DNA from: Desulfovibrio piger | Lineage (GTDB): Bacteria > Desulfobacterota > Desulfovibrionia > Desulfovibrionales > Desulfovibrionaceae | Assembly (NCBI RefSeq): GCF_951793255.1 | Contig: NZ_OX636706.1 | Coordinates: 1,897,001 to 1,961,000 of the forward strand | Length of the DNA stretch: 64,000 nucleotides | Direction: 5' to 3' | The notes under the pieces: model-generated | What the model saw: the letters and a program-made list of their open reading frames with translations, nothing else | Told to the model about the DNA's origin: nothing | Databases searched by the model: none | Made by a program: the position numbers and the translations under genes | Part shown: one piece after another, positions 30,712-42,443 of the stretch | How the letters are laid out: each line of letters begins with the position of its first letter | Numbering within the stretch: position 1 is the first letter of the stretch

Positions 30712-31736
30712 ACCGCACCATCGTCATCGTCGCGCTGGCGGCGGCCCTGCTGGTCCTGCCGCTGTTCACCAATCCCTACTGGACGGACGTGTGCGTCAGC
30801 ATCGGCCTGTATGCCCTGCTGGCCCTTTCGCTCAACGTCATCCTGGGACAGGCCGGCATCTTCCACATGGGGCATGCCGCCTTCTTCGCCGTAGGGGCCT
30901 ACAGCACGGCCATCCTGAACACCATGTACCACTGGCCCATCTTCCTGACCATGCCGGTGGCAGGCTGTGCGGCGGCCCTGTTCGCCCTGGTGGTGGCGCG
31001 GCCCATCATCCACCTGCGCGGTGACTATCTGCTCATCGTGACCATCGGTATCGTGGAGATCGTGCGCATCGCGCTCATCAACGACGTGGGCGGTCTGACC
31101 GGCGGTTCCAACGGCATCTTCGGCATCAGCCGTCCCGTGTTCTTCGGTTTCCGCATCTTCAAGCCCCTGCATTTCTATTATCTGGTCTGGGGCATGGTGG
31201 GCGTCAGCCTGCTGCTGTTCTACGGCCTGTGGCGTTCGCGCATCGGCCGCGCCCTCAACTGCATCAAGGAAGATGACGTGGCCGCCGAAGGCTGCGGCAT
31301 CAACGTGACCCACTACAAGCTCATGGCCTTCGTGCTGGGCGCGTTCTGGGCCGGTATGGCCGGCACCCTCTATGCCGCCAAGATGACCACCATCGCGCCG
31401 GAATCCTTCAACTTCATGGAATCCGTCATCATCTTCGCCGTGGTCATCCTCTCGGGCGGCAGCCAGCTGGGCGTGCTGGTGAGCGCCTTCCTGTTCATCG
31501 GCCTGCCCGAGCTGCTGCGCGAGTTCTCCGGTGCGCGCATGCTCATTTTCGGCCTGGCCATGATGCTGATGATGATCTGGCGTCCCCAGGGCCTCATGCC
31601 GCCCAAGAGCCGCCGTTACGGCGTGGCGGCGCTGCTGGAGGCCATCAAGGTCCGTGCCTGTGCCGCCGCTGACGGCAACGCGGTCCGCCTGGCGGACGAT
31701 GCCCGCACTGCCGAGAAGGAAGGAGGCCGCGCATGA
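30708..31736 (+). CDS. livM: Branched-chain amino acid ABC transporter, permease LivM
   Basis: A 342-residue inner-membrane permease. Family features are LNVILGQAGIFHMGHAAFFA near residue 45, RGDYLLIVTIGIVEIVRI, the coupling loop SRIGRALNCIKEDDVAAE and the C-terminal GGSQLGVLVSAFLFIGLPE. The final 25 residues (RACAADGNAVRLADD region) are a hydrophilic extension. It overlaps livH by 4 bases at its start and livG by 4 bases at its end, so translation of the operon is coupled. Confidence 0.95.
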   Translation: MNRTIVIVALAAALLVLPLFTNPYWTDVCVSIGLYALLALSLNVILGQAGIFHMGHAAFFAVGAYSTAILNTMYHWPIFLTMPVAGCAAALFALVVARPIIHLRGDYLLIVTIGIVEIVRIALINDVGGLTGGSNGIFGISRPVFFGFRIFKPLHFYYLVWGMVGVSLLLFYGLWRSRIGRALNCIKEDDVAAEGCGINVTHYKLMAFVLGAFWAGMAGTLYAAKMTTIAPESFNFMESVIIFAVVILSGGSQLGVLVSAFLFIGLPELLREFSGARMLIFGLAMMLMMIWRPQGLMPPKSRRYGVAALLEAIKVRACAAADGNAVRLADDARTAEKEGGRA

Positions 31737-32506
31737 GCCTGCTGCAACTGCATGAGATCAGCAAGATCTTCGGTGGCCTGATCGCCATCAACGAGCTGTC
31801 CTTCTCGGTGGAGCAGGGCAGCGTGGTGGGCCTCATCGGTCCCAACGGGGCGGGCAAGACCACGGTCTTCAACTGCATCACGGGCAACTACAAGCCCGAA
31901 CACGGCCGCATCACCTTCGGCGGCCAGGACATCACCGGCAAGCGCCCGCACAATATCGTGGAGATGGGCATTGCCCGTACCTTCCAGAGCATCCGTCTGT
32001 TCGGCAAGCTGCCCGCGCTGGAGAACGTGCTGGCGGGCCGTCACTGCCGCCTGAAATCCGGCTTTTTGTCCTCCATGCTGCACACGCCCTGGCAGCGCCG
32101 CGAGGAAAAGGCCGCTGTGGAACGCTGCATGGAAGAGCTGGAGTTCGTGGGCCTGGCCGATCATTACGCCGAGGCCGCCAACAGTCTTTCCTACGGCAAC
32201 CAGCGCCTGCTGGAGATCGCCCGCGCCCTGGCCTCCGACCCCCGGCTGCTGATCCTGGACGAGCCCGCGGGCGGCATGAACGACCAGGAGACCGTGGCCC
32301 TGGTGGATACCATCGCGGCCATCCGTGACCGTGGCATCACCGTGCTGCTCATCGAGCACGACATGCGCCTGGTCATGCAGATCTGTGAACACCTTGTGGT
32401 GCTGGAAAACGGCACCCTCATCGCCCAGGGCACGCCCGACCATGTCCGCAACCATCCTGCGGTCATCGAGGCCTATCTGGGTTCCGACGATTCCGAGACG
32501 TGGTAA
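31733..32506 (+). CDS. livG: Branched-chain amino acid ABC transporter, ATPase LivG
   Basis: A 257-residue ABC ATPase. Walker A is GPNGAGKTT at residues 36-44, the signature region is the degenerate LSYGNQRLLEIARAL typical of LivG, and Walker B with the catalytic glutamate is LLILDEPAGG. The FQSIRLF motif after GIARTF is also characteristic. It works with LivF as a heterodimer on the cytoplasmic side. Confidence 0.96.
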   Translation: MSLLQLHEISKIFGGLIAINELSFSVEQGSVVGLIGPNGAGKTTVFNCITGNYKPEHGRITFGGQDITGKRPHNIVEMGIARTFQSIRLFGKLPALENVLAGRHCRLKSGFLSSMLHTPWQRREEKAAVERCMEELEFVGLADHYAEAANSLSYGNQRLLEIARALASDPRLLILDEPAGGMNDQETVALVDTIAAIRDRGITVLLIEHDMRLVMQICEHLVVLENGTLIAQGTPDHVRNHPAVIEAYLGSDDSETW

Positions 32507-32507
32507 T

Positions 32508-33218
<711 letters not shown>

Positions 33219-33242
33219 CCGTCTGCCCGACACATGCGATAA

Positions 33243-33275
33243 AAAAGAGCCCCTGCCTGATGCGGGGGCTCTTTT
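33243..33275 (+). terminator. Intrinsic terminator of livJHMGF
   Basis: A perfect 14-base stem (AAAAGAGCCCCTGC and its complement) with a 5-base loop and flanking A and T tracts; it may also serve the convergent aldo/keto reductase gene. The rest of the 33276-33522 gap shows no gene. Confidence 0.88.
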
Positions 33276-33522
33276 GCGTTATGGGCTCAGCAGTGGCGGA
33301 AGCCGTACAGCAGGAGCAGGAAAGAATATGCTGCTGGCGGTTCAGTTGGCGGACAGTTTGGGTGCCAGGATGACAGCGGCCCGTGCGGCAGAAGGGCGTC
33401 TCGCACGGTGCCCATGATCCGCGCGCTGGACGAGCATGTCCGCCTGCCCTGTGTCCTTTCTTGCTTATTGTTCCTCCCGGTCTGCCATGCAGGTCGGCCG
33501 CAACGGGAACATCCCTCCGGCC

Positions 33523-34677
<1,155 letters not shown>

Positions 34678-34876
34678 TCAGCATCTGGCTGTGATCCCTG
34701 TATAGGCAGAGCACACGAAGGAAGAAAGAAACGATCTTTGCAATTAGTTGCCTGTTTTTGGCGATGCCGGCAGATCCGGCCGGATGCGGCACGATGCTGT
34801 CATTCCACCATCGCCGTTCGTCGGCGATGAGGAGCCGCATCCCGCCAAAGAAAGGTTTTACGGCATGGTGCGTAGA

Positions 34877-34912
34877 GAAAGGGGCGCTTTTTCCAAAGCG
34901 CCCCTTCCCCCA
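34877..34912 (-). terminator. Hairpin after the HI0933-type gene (reduced dispersed element, copy g)
   Basis: Perfect 12-base arms (34879-34890 with 34895-34906) around TTCC, preceded on the minus strand by GGGGGAAGGGG like the stems of the dispersed family but without the conserved tail. It lies about 20 bases after the stop codon of the 34929-36203 gene. Confidence 0.55.
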
Positions 34913-34928
34913 TAAAAAAGAAAAATGC

Positions 34929-36203
34929 CTACTTACCCGCGAACAGGGCCAGGGCCCGCCCGGCGGCCATGCCGCTGGCCCAGGCCCAGTGCAGGTTGTA
35001 GCCGCCCAGCAGGCCGGTGACATCAAGCAGCTCGCCCACGATCCAGAGGTTTTCCCGCACCGTGCTTTGCAGGCTGTAGGGATCCACCTGCCGGGTGTCC
35101 ACACCGCCGCGGCAGGCCTCGGCTTTTTTCAGCCCGGCGAGACCGGCGGGGACGGTACGGAAATCATGGATGCGGGCACAGATCTGCTGCCGGGCGGCGC
35201 GGGAAAGTTCGGCTATCTTTCGGCCCGCAGTCTCCGGCGGCAGCAGGGCGTCCACCAGACGCTGGGGCAGCAGGCGGCGCAGCAGTCCGCGCGGTGTCTG
35301 CTTGCCCTGGCCGGGGCCGTCCAGCAGGGCGGCCAGATCGCTGCCGGGCAAAAAGTCCAGGGCAACTTCCTGTCCCGGCCGCCAGAACAGGGAGGCCTTG
35401 AGGCTGGCCGGGCCGCTGATGCCGTCGTGGGTGAAGAGCAGGTCGTCCTGCCAGACGGGATCCGCGGCCAGCGAAGGGGAAAGTCCGGTCTGCGGCAGGC
35501 CGATGCGCACCGGCAGGCTGATGCCCGCCAGATTGTCGTCCAGCCAGCCGGGGGCCATGCGGAAGGGGGCCAGCGCCGGAGCATGCTCCACAAGGTGGTG
35601 CCCCAGTGCCTGGGCCAGCCGGAACCCGCTGCCCGTGGCTCCGCATTGCGGCCAGGCGGGACTGCCCAGGGCCAGCACCAGGCGGCGGCAGCGCCAGAGG
35701 CCCTGCGAGGTGCCGACCTCGAAGCCCGCACCATCGGGCAGGGGCACCACGTCATGTACGTCGGTCTGGCAGTGGAGGGCACAGCCCTGACGGCGGCAAT
35801 CCTGCACCAGGGCATCCAGCAAACGTTTGGCCGGGACAGTCAGGAACAGCTGGCCGTGGGCGCGTTCTTCCACGGGCAGGCCCCAGCCATGCACCAGGCG
35901 CTCCATGTCCTGCGGGGTGAAGGCATCTAGTGCGGGCTCGCAGAAGGAAGGATCGGCGCAGGCATAGTGATGGGCCGCCAGACGGCGGTTGGTGAAGTTG
36001 GCCTTGCCGCCGCCGCTGATGCACAGCTTGCGGCCGGGGGAGGGGGCACGTTCCAGCAGGGCCACGTCCAGGCCGTGGGCCGAGGCTTCGCGGGCGCACA
36101 TGAGGCCCGCCGCGCCTGCCCCCAGGATGAGGACGTCCGTTTTCCGGGGAGCGGCGTTTGACAGGGCCTTTCTGACAGGTCTAGGATGAAAGTTTGCTTG
36201 CAT
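34929..36203 (-). CDS. HI0933-family FAD-dependent oxidoreductase
   Basis: A 424-residue flavoprotein of the YhiN/HI0933 family. The dinucleotide-binding motif [15 protein letters not shown] is at residues 23-37, followed by the family's hallmark [16 protein letters not shown], the inserted domain with [12 protein letters not shown], and a C-terminal [10 protein letters not shown] ... [13 protein letters not shown] and [12 protein letters not shown]. Substrates of this family are unknown; members are sometimes called NAD(P)/FAD-dependent or 'BaiN-like' reductases. It is divergent from the YheT-type hydrolase with only about 30 bases between the starts, so the first 20 residues may be mis-assigned and an internal start is possible. 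Confidence 0.9.
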   Translation of the reverse strand: MQANFHPRPVRKALSNAAPRKTDVLILGAGAAGLMCAREASAHGLDVALLERAPSPGRKLCISGGGKANFTNRRLAAHHYACADPSFCEPALDAFTPQDMERLVHGWGLPVEERAHGQLFLTVPAKRLLDALVQDCRRQGCALHCQTDVHDVVPLPDGAGFEVGTSQGLWRCRRLVLALGSPAWPQCGATGSGFRLAQALGHHLVEHAPALAPFRMAPGWLDDNLAGISLPVRIGLPQTGLSPSLAADPVWQDDLLFTHDGISGPASLKASLFWRPGQEVALDFLPGSDLAALLDGPGQGKQTPRGLLRRLLPQRLVDALLPPETAGRKIAELSRAARQQICARIHDFRTVPAGLAGLKKAEACRGGVDTRQVDPYSLQSTVRENLWIVGELLDVTGLLGGYNLHWAWASGMAAGRALALFAGK

Positions 36204-36232
36204 CCCACCGTTCTTACACGAGGCCTGCCGTC

Positions 36233-37210
36233 ATGCCAATACTGCCCAGCCGCTACCGCGCGCCGCTCTGGCTGCGCAATGCCCATGTCAACACCATCTG
36301 GTCCGCCAAATGCCGCCGTATGGACTTTCCCGATGCGGCACAGGCCGCCCGCTGCCGAAGGGTACGTCTGGATACGCCGGACGGGGATTTTCTGGATGTG
36401 GATGTCTACACGCCCCCGCCGGGCCTGCCGGAACGCGGGGTGGCCATCCTGTCGCACGGTCTGGAAGGCCACAGCCGTCGCCGGTACATCCTGGGACTGG
36501 CGCGCGTGCTGCTGGAAGAAGGGTTCCGGGTGCTGGCCTGGAACATGCGCGGCTGCTCCGGCGAGCCCAACCGGACCGACCGCCTGTACCATATGGGCGT
36601 GACGGTCGATCTGGCTACGGTGGTGCGTTACGCCGAGCAGTGGGATCTGCCCATCCTGCTGGCCGGGTTCAGCATGGGCGGCAACCAGACCTGCATGTAT
36701 CTGGCCAGGGAGCAGGTCTCGCCGCTGGTGCGTGCGGCGGCGGTCGTCTCCGTGCCCTGCGATCTGGTGGGCGCGGCCAAAGTCATGGACGGGCCCGGCT
36801 GCCGCATCTATTTGCGCTATTTCCTGCGGACCATGTGTCCCAAGGTACGTGAAAAAGCGGCCCGGTTCCCCAATTACCCTTCGGTGGAGGGCATCGAGAA
36901 GTTCCGTACCTTCGCGGAATTCGACGGCCGCTTCACCGCGCCCCTCTACGGCTATGCCAGCGCCCAGGATTACTGGCGCGAGAACAGCTCGCTGCCCTGG
37001 CTGCCGTCCATCCAGACGCCGCTCTATATGCTGATGGCCAAAGACGATCCCTTCTGCTCGCCTTCCTGCTATCCCGTGGATATGGCGGCCAAAAGCGGGA
37101 CCCTGCATCTGGAAGTGGCCTCGCACGGCGGGCATGTGGGCTTTGCCCAGCCCGGCAGGGACTATTACAGCGAAGAACGCATACGCGATTTCGTACGCTC
37201 ACTGTGGTGA
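36233..37210 (+). CDS. YheT-type alpha/beta hydrolase
   Basis: A 325-residue hydrolase. It carries the YheT pattern: [16 protein letters not shown] near the N-terminus, then [35 protein letters not shown], the nucleophile elbow GFSMGGNQT and a C-terminal ASHGGHVGF with the catalytic histidine. Members have been described as putative hydrolases or carboxylesterases; no substrate can be named. The start at 36233 has a GAGG site; an upstream in-frame start at 36194 would overlap the divergent gene. A dispersed hairpin element begins about 20 bases after the stop codon. Confidence 0.88.
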   Translation: MPILPSRYRAPLWLRNAHVNTIWSAKCRRMDFPDAAQAARCRRVRLDTPDGDFLDVDVYTPPPGLPERGVAILSHGLEGHSRRRYILGLARVLLEEGFRVLAWNMRGCSGEPNRTDRLYHMGVTVDLATVVRYAEQWDLPILLAGFSMGGNQTCMYLAREQVSPLVRAAAVVSVPCDLVGAAKVMDGPGCRIYLRYFLRTMCPKVREKAARFPNYPSVEGIEKFRTFAEFDGRFTAPLYGYASAQDYWRENSSLPWLPSIQTPLYMLMAKDDPFCSPSCYPVDMAAKSGTLHLEVASHGGHVGFAQPGRDYYSEERIRDFVRSLW

Positions 37211-37230
37211 GTCGGGGGAGTGGATAGATG

Positions 37231-37316
37231 GTTTTGAGGGGGAAGGGCCCTTTTTCTGGCGGAAAAAAGGGCCCTTCCCCCTCAAACTCCCCCATCCCCC
37301 AAAAACCGCTCGTATG
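37231..37316 (+). repeat. Dispersed hairpin element, copy e
   Basis: Near-perfect arms of about 25 bases (GAGGGGGAAGGGCCC side 37232-37256, complement to 37285) enclose a TCTGGCGG-type loop, followed by the tail CTCAAACTCCCCCATCCCC then CAAAAACCGC. It follows the YheT-type gene in the same orientation. Confidence 0.8.
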
Positions 37317-37725
37317 GTCTTTTGACAGTGACGCGTGATGCGGCGGGCAGCCTTTGCTGCCGGTCCCCCGATGTATGGGGAGATGGACGCGGGGAGATCC
37401 TTTGAAAGGATGTTTGCGTCAGAGGCGGTGTAGCCGGAGTATGGCCGGGGGAAAGCTGGAAGTTGCCCGGGAAGGGCGATGAGCTGGGCTCTTTGCCTTT
37501 TGCCGTACTCTTGGCGGAGCCTTCGTTTTTTCCCTGCAGTGGGGCAGGACGCGTTTTCAAGTAGATATTTTTCCGGACGCGCGGAGGCGTGTTCGCGGCC
37601 ATACGACCAGCCGTTTTTTTGCACCGTAGGCGGCTTGCGGCCCTAGCTTTTTTATTGTCGTTTTTGTGGTGTGCCGGGGGACTGTGAGCGAAGGGAGACC
37701 GTTGCGCATCCGTAGCCTCCATCTT
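37317..37725. other. Intergenic stretch without a recognised gene
   Basis: About 410 bases between dispersed elements e and f. Short frames here have low-complexity, basic translations and no ribosome-binding sites. Nothing further was seen. Confidence 0.45.
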
Positions 37726-37812
37726 CCTGAATAACGCGCGTTTGGGGAAGGGGTGGGGCTTGGGGAGGGGGAACCCCTTTGTGCGCCAGCCAAAGGGGGT
37801 CCTCCTCCCCAA
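37726..37812 (-). repeat. Dispersed hairpin element, copy f
   Basis: Near-perfect 21-22-base arms (about 37760-37781 with 37791-37812) enclose a loop reading GCTGGCGCA on the minus strand; the tail ends GCGCGTTATTCAGG. It begins nine bases after the hrpB stop codon and is oriented with hrpB. Confidence 0.8.
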
Positions 37813-37820
37813 AAAACGAC

Positions 37821-40406
37821 CTATTTGCCGCGGGCCAGCTGGCGGTTGGTGCGGGCCGTGGCCTGGGCGGCCAGCGGGTCATCGGGCCAGGGATGGCGCG
37901 GATAGCGGCCGCGCATCTCGGCACGCACCTGCGGGTAGCCGTTGCGCCAGAAGTGGCCGAGGTCACGCGTGATCTGCAGGGGGCGCCCGGCGGGCGAGAG
38001 CAGATGCAGGGTCAGCGGCACGCGCCCGTCGGCGATGTGGGGCGTATCCTCGCAGCCGAAGAATTCCTGCAGCTTGGCGGCCACGAAGGGTCCGCCTTCG
38101 GCATCATACACGATGGGATGGGATCTGCCGGAAGGGGCCTGCCATTGTGCGGGGGCCAGCTGTTCGAGTCGTCGCGGCAGGGGGTAGGGCAGCAGACAGC
38201 GCAGGGCATCGGCCAGCCGGGCAGCGGAGAGCTGGCGCAGGTCGGTGCAGGTGCCCAGATGGGGCGCCAGCCAGTTTTCCAGCTCGTCCAGCAGCCAGGT
38301 ATCGGAGAGATCGGGCCAGGGATCGCCCCATGTCTGGTGCAGCAGGCGCACACGGGCCAGCCATTGGCGCGCGGGCTCGTCCCAGGGCAGGACACGCAGC
38401 CCCTGGTCGCGGATGAAGGCACACAGGGCCAGGGCGCAGGCGTCGCCATCGGGACGGGGCAGCGGGGCATCGTCCAGCAGCAGGGCCCCCAGACGGCGAC
38501 GGCGGCGGGCATTGACCTGGCCTTCCGGGCTGACGTTCAGGTCTTCGCTTTCGGTGATCTCTGACCGGAAAAGTTTTTCCAGCACGTCCTGCTCCAGCGC
38601 TGCGGCCAGACGGATGCGGCCGCGCGTGCCTGCATCCACGGCGGCCACGGCCAGCATGTCCTGCCGGGCCAGACTGTCCGTCAGGGGCAGGACGGCAGCC
38701 TTGCCGTTGCGCATGAGGTACTGGGCCATGCCGTTGTTCTCGCCGCTGCGCAGGGCCACCCGCTCGGGATAGGCCAGGGCAACGACCTCGCCCAGATGGG
38801 GCAGCTGTTGCCGTGCCGTGCGCAGCAGGGAAGCCCCGGAGGCATCGGAACCGTTGCCGGTGGAGATGTCCGCCAGTCGTGCCATACGTTCCGCCCACTG
38901 GCGCAGACGGCGGAAGGCTCCGTGGCCGTCGCCGGGCGCGCAGAAGCGGTCCAGGCGCAGCGCCAGCGAGGCGTCCGCCAGCGGCAGGGGATCGCGCTCA
39001 TCCAGCAGGGAAGCCACACAGGCGGCCAGAGCGCCGTATCCGTGTTCCCGGGCGCGCAGCAGCAGACAGGCCAGCCGGGGCGGCAGGGGCAGTTTTACCA
39101 GCTGCCGGCCCAGGGGCGTGGGCAGCAGTTCCTCCGTGCCGGGCTCGATGGCTCCCAGCCCGGCCAGCTGTTCCCGGGCCACGGCCAGATGGGCCTTGGG
39201 GGGCAGGTCCAGCCAGGGCAGGTCTTCGGGCCTGCGTGCGCCCCAGACGGCCAGTTGCAGGCAGAACGGCGCAAGGTCCGCATCCAGGATCTCCGGCCGC
39301 TGCTGGGGGCGGAAGCCGTGTTCTTCGGCCTGCTGCCACAGGCGGCAGCAGATGCCGGGCTCCAGACGCCCGGCGCGACCGGCCCGCTGCCGGGCCCCGG
39401 CCAGCGAGACGCGCACGGTCTCCAGGCGGGAAAGACCGCTGGCCGGATCAAAACGGCTCTCGCGGGAAAGGCCTGCGTCCACCACCAGGCGGATGCCTTC
39501 GATGGTCAGGGAGGTCTCGGCGATGGCCGTGGCCAGGACGACCTTGCGCTCGCCTGCGGTCGCCGGGGCGATGGCCGCATCCTGTTCCTGCGGACTCAGC
39601 ATCCCGTAAAGAGGGTAGAGGCGGGTATCGGCGGGCAGGCGTCCTTCCAGCAGCTCGGCCACACGGCGGATCTCGCCCGTGCCGGGCAGGAAGGCCAGCA
39701 GGCTGCCGGATTCCTGACGCATGAGGGCCGCGATGACATCGGCCATGTGCGGCCACAGGGCCTGGGGGCCGCTGTGGGCCGCGGCGGGCGGCAGCGGCAG
39801 ATAGCGTTCTTCCACGGGGAACTGGCGGCCCTCGCAGGCGATGACCGGCGCATCCTCCAGCAGGGCGGCCACCTTGTGGCTGTCCAGCGTGGCGGACATG
39901 ACCAGCAGGCGCAGGTCGGGCCGGAGCACGGCCCGGCTCTCCAGACAGAGGGCCAGCCCCATGTCGGCATGCAGGGAACGCTCGTGGAATTCGTCGAAGA
40001 TGACGCAGCCCACGCCGGAGAGCTCGGGATCGGCCAGGAGGCGGCGGGTCAGCACCCCTTCGGTGATGATCTCCAGCCGGGTCCGAGCCGAGACGGCGCT
40101 TTCCTGCCGCATGCGGTAGCCCACGGTCTGGCCCACGTCCTCGCCCAGCAGGCGGGCGGCGTAACGCGCCAGGGCCCGGGCAGCCACCCGGCGCGGCTCC
40201 AGCAGCAGGATCTTCCTGCCCTCCAGCCAGGGGGCCTCCAGCAGCCACAGGGGCACGCGGCTGCTTTTCCCGGCGCCGGGAGGGGCGCTCAGGACGGCAT
40301 TGCCGTGTTCCAGGGCGCCGGCAAGTTCCGCACGGACGGCATCCACAGGAGCGGAAGGAAGATCGGGGCAACGGTAAGGCCGGGCAGCGGCGGAGGAATC
40401 TTTCAT
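37821..40406 (-). CDS. hrpB: ATP-dependent helicase HrpB
   Basis: An 861-residue DEAH-like RNA helicase. Motifs in order are Walker A APPGAGKSS (41-49), the LEPRRVAARALA motif Ia, DEFH (138-141) in place of DEAH, MSATLDS (motif III), and QRAGRAGRLEPG (motif VI), followed by the HA2-like and HrpB C-terminal domains (GRSHPIVYDAEGGPFVAAKL, then TRDLGHFWRNGYPQVRAEMR). The role of HrpB is little known; links to rRNA processing and to mRNA handling have been reported for relatives. The start at 40406 gives the family N-terminus; the frame stays open far upstream, antisense to the next gene, and those residues are not coding. Confidence 0.93.
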   Translation of the reverse strand: MKDSSAAARPYRCPDLPSAPVDAVRAELAGALEHGNAVLSAPPGAGKSSRVPLWLLEAPWLEGRKILLLEPRRVAARALARYAARLLGEDVGQTVGYRMRQESAVSARTRLEIITEGVLTRRLLADPELSGVGCVIFDEFHERSLHADMGLALCLESRAVLRPDLRLLVMSATLDSHKVAALLEDAPVIACEGRQFPVEERYLPLPPAAAHSGPQALWPHMADVIAALMRQESGSLLAFLPGTGEIRRVAELLEGRLPADTRLYPLYGMLSPQEQDAAIAPATAGERKVVLATAIAETSLTIEGIRLVVDAGLSRESRFDPASGLSRLETVRVSLAGARQRAGRAGRLEPGICCRLWQQAEEHGFRPQQRPEILDADLAPFCLQLAVWGARRPEDLPWLDLPPKAHLAVAREQLAGLGAIEPGTEELLPTPLGRQLVKLPLPPRLACLLLRAREHGYGALAACVASLLDERDPLPLADASLALRLDRFCAPGDGHGAFRRLRQWAERMARLADISTGNGSDASGASLLRTARQQLPHLGEVVALAYPERVALRSGENNGMAQYLMRNGKAAVLPLTDSLARQDMLAVAAVDAGTRGRIRLAAALEQDVLEKLFRSEITESEDLNVSPEGQVNARRRRRLGALLLDDAPLPRPDGDACALALCAFIRDQGLRVLPWDEPARQWLARVRLLHQTWGDPWPDLSDTWLLDELENWLAPHLGTCTDLRQLSAARLADALRCLLPYPLPRRLEQLAPAQWQAPSGRSHPIVYDAEGGPFVAAKLQEFFGCEDTPHIADGRVPLTLHLLSPAGRPLQITRDLGHFWRNGYPQVRAEMRGRYPRHPWPDDPLAAQATARTNRQLARGK

Positions 40407-40461
40407 GACGGTCGCGCGGAAGGGAAGATGCATCCCTGTTTTTTTACTGGAAATTGATGGC

Positions 40462-40483
40462 CTGTCAGTGTATTGACAGTGTA
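40462..40483. promoter_or_regulatory. Repeat motif between hrpB and the sigma-54 activator gene
   Basis: CTGTCA (40462-40467) and TGACAG (40474-40479) form an inverted repeat with a 6-base spacer; the same stretch also holds a direct repeat CAGTGTA-N4-CAGTGTA (40466-40483). It is a candidate operator for one or both divergent genes. Confidence 0.35.
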
Positions 40484-40508
40484 AAGGCCATGAACGTGGA
40501 GAATATGC

Positions 40509-41579
40509 ATGGAGCTCAAGAGCAACGGAATCATCGGGCAAAGCGCCAGCCTGGCCGGTGTGTTCAAGATCCTGGGCAAAGTGGCGCCCACGGACAGCAC
40601 TGTGCTTGTAACCGGGGAATCGGGAACAGGCAAGGAATTGCTGGTGCGGGCCCTGCATGCTGCCAGCCCCAGGGCTGACAGACCCTTCGTGCCCGTCAAC
40701 TGCGGCGCCATCCCCCGTGATCTTCTGGAAAGCGAACTTTTCGGCCATGAAAAGGGAGCCTTCACGCACGCCCTGCGTTCCCGCCCCGGCCGTTTCGAAC
40801 TGGCGGACGGGGGCACCATCTTCCTGGACGAGATAGGCGAGATGGAGCCCGGCTTGCAGGTCAAGATCCTGCGCGTGCTGCAGGAAAAGGAAATAGAACG
40901 CGTGGGCGGCACGGGCTGCCGCAAGGTGGACGTGCGCATCGTGGCGGCCACCAACCGGGATCTGGAAGCCGCCGTGGCCGCGGGCACCTTCCGCGAAGAT
41001 CTTTATTACCGCCTCAACGTCATCCCCATCCATCTGCCGCCCCTGCGCGAACGGGGGCAGGACGTCCTGCTGCTGGCCCGGCATTTTCTGGGCCGCTTCT
41101 GCCGCAAGAAGGAAAGGCCCCCGCTGGAGCTTTCGCCCGTCGTGCAGCGCGTCCTTCTGGCCTATGCCTGGCCTGGTAATGTCCGCGAACTGGAAAACGT
41201 CATGGAGCGCCTGAGCGTGCTGGTCGACGGGCATGTCGTGGCCCCGGAGGATCTGCCGGCGCGTCTGCTCCAGAGCGTGGGGGATATTGCCTTGTTGCCG
41301 GAAGTGGAGGAATATGCCCCTGAGGCTGACGTCCTTTCCGGTGCCGGGAACGGGGAGCCCGCTGCGGCTGCCTCCAGTCCTTCCTCTGGTTTCGTCTGGC
41401 CGGATCTCCAGACTCTGGAGGCCCGGGGGATGGGACTGAAAGAATTCCTGGATGCCGTGGAGATGCACCTGATCGAAGAGGCCCTGCAGCGGACCGACGG
41501 AGTGAAGAACCAGGCTGCGGAGCTTTTGGGCATCAAGCGGACGACCCTCATCGAAAAGTTGAAGAAAAAAGGCCTGTAG
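40509..41579 (+). CDS. Sigma-54-dependent transcriptional activator without sensory domain
   Basis: A 356-residue AAA+ activator that remodels the sigma-54 RNA polymerase. Walker A GESGTGKE is at residues 36-43, Walker B GTIFLDEIG at 102-110, the arginine-finger region FREDLYYRLNV follows, and a Fis-type helix-turn-helix (NQAAELLGIKRTTLIEKLKK) ends the protein. There is no receiver or PAS domain, so control must come from a partner protein or from its own expression, as for PspF. The sigma-54 contact loop reads GAFTHA at 83-88 instead of the usual GAFTGA. A 60-residue alanine/serine linker separates AAA+ and Fis domains. No -24/-12 promoter was found nearby to indicate the target. Confidence 0.92.
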   Translation: MELKSNGIIGQSASLAGVFKILGKVAPTDSTVLVTGESGTGKELLVRALHAASPRADRPFVPVNCGAIPRDLLESELFGHEKGAFTHALRSRPGRFELADGGTIFLDEIGEMEPGLQVKILRVLQEKEIERVGGTGCRKVDVRIVAATNRDLEAAVAAGTFREDLYYRLNVIPIHLPPLRERGQDVLLLARHFLGRFCRKKERPPLELSPVVQRVLLAYAWPGNVRELENVMERLSVLVDGHVVAPEDLPARLLQSVGDIALLPEVEEYAPEADVLSGAGNGEPAAAASSPSSGFVWPDLQTLEARGMGLKEFLDAVEMHLIEEALQRTDGVKNQAAELLGIKRTTLIEKLKKKGL

Positions 41580-41653
41580 CCGGAACGCCCGGCGGCTTTT
41601 GACTGCGGGCATGCCCGCAGGTTTGCCTGCCCTTGCGGCAGGAGGAGGCTATC

Positions 41654-42415
41654 ATGAACATGAAAATGGCAAGTATCCTTTGTCTGGTCATCATGCTGGC
41701 CGGCTGTGTGGCCGGGCAGCAGCGCGGTCTGGTGGGCGATACCTATGTTTCGTCTTCCCAGCCCGCTCTTGCCCTCAAAGCCCGTGACCTGCCCCTGATG
41801 GGCAGCATGACGGGTGCCTCGCGCCTGACCAGTTCCGGCGCCATGGGAGGGCTTTTGGTGGACAGCTGGGTCACGGTCTACGGCAAGGGCGACGGCGCGT
41901 CGCCTCTGGCCATCGTGGCTCACGGCGAAGTCCCCAACGGCTGGTACTGGGACGGCATCATGCGCCATCCGTTCAGCATCAACGAAGGGGTGGAGACCAT
42001 CGGCGGCGTGGGCTTCCAGGCCTGCACCTATGTCACCAGCGAAAAGCGTGATGCCTTCCTGCCCCTGGAAGACCCCGAGGGGGCCCGCATCCTCGCGCAG
42101 GACGGCCAGCCGCCCCGTCGCTGGCTGGCGCGCATGTTCGCCAACCGCTTCAATTTCGACAGTGACAAGATCGTACTGGAATACCGTGAGCCCCTGCCCG
42201 AGGACATCACCTCCATCACGGCCCTGCCTCTGGGGCGCGCCGACTATATCGCCGCATTCGAGCAGCGTGCCCGTGAAGCCTTCATGGTCGAGACCGCGGC
42301 TGTCCCTGCTGCAGGCATCATGCCGCAGCGCAACATCGGCGCATTGCAGTGGCGTTACATGGATGAAACGTTCTGGGGAACGGTCTCTCCCTATGACCGT
42401 GTGGACTGGCGTTAA
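41654..42415 (+). CDS. Lipoprotein, DUF4851-like
   Basis: A 253-residue lipoprotein. The signal MNMKMASILCLVIMLAGC carries a lipobox LAGC with Cys18. The mature domain (GLVGDTYVSSSQPALALKAR ... NGWYWDGIMRHPFSINEG ... LARMFANRFNFDSDKIVLEY) resembles DUF4851, a family I associate with Desulfovibrio; that assignment is from memory. No catalytic motif is apparent; the conserved aromatic residues suggest a beta-rich binding or structural domain. The ATG at 41654 follows AGGAGG. The gene lies 75 bases downstream of the sigma-54 activator. Confidence 0.75.
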   Translation: MNMKMASILCLVIMLAGCVAGQQRGLVGDTYVSSSQPALALKARDLPLMGSMTGASRLTSSGAMGGLLVDSWVTVYGKGDGASPLAIVAHGEVPNGWYWDGIMRHPFSINEGVETIGGVGFQACTYVTSEKRDAFLPLEDPEGARILAQDGQPPRRWLARMFANRFNFDSDKIVLEYREPLPEDITSITALPLGRADYIAAFEQRAREAFMVETAAVPAAGIMPQRNIGALQWRYMDETFWGTVSPYDRVDWR

Positions 42416-42443
42416 CCCATCCTGGCGAAAAATATACGATTTT

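Noticed and set aside
40407-41612. N-terminal extension of hrpB by about 400 residues
   Set aside because: The upstream frame is antisense to the sigma-54 activator gene; HrpB family similarity starts at MKDSSAAARPYRCP near 40406.
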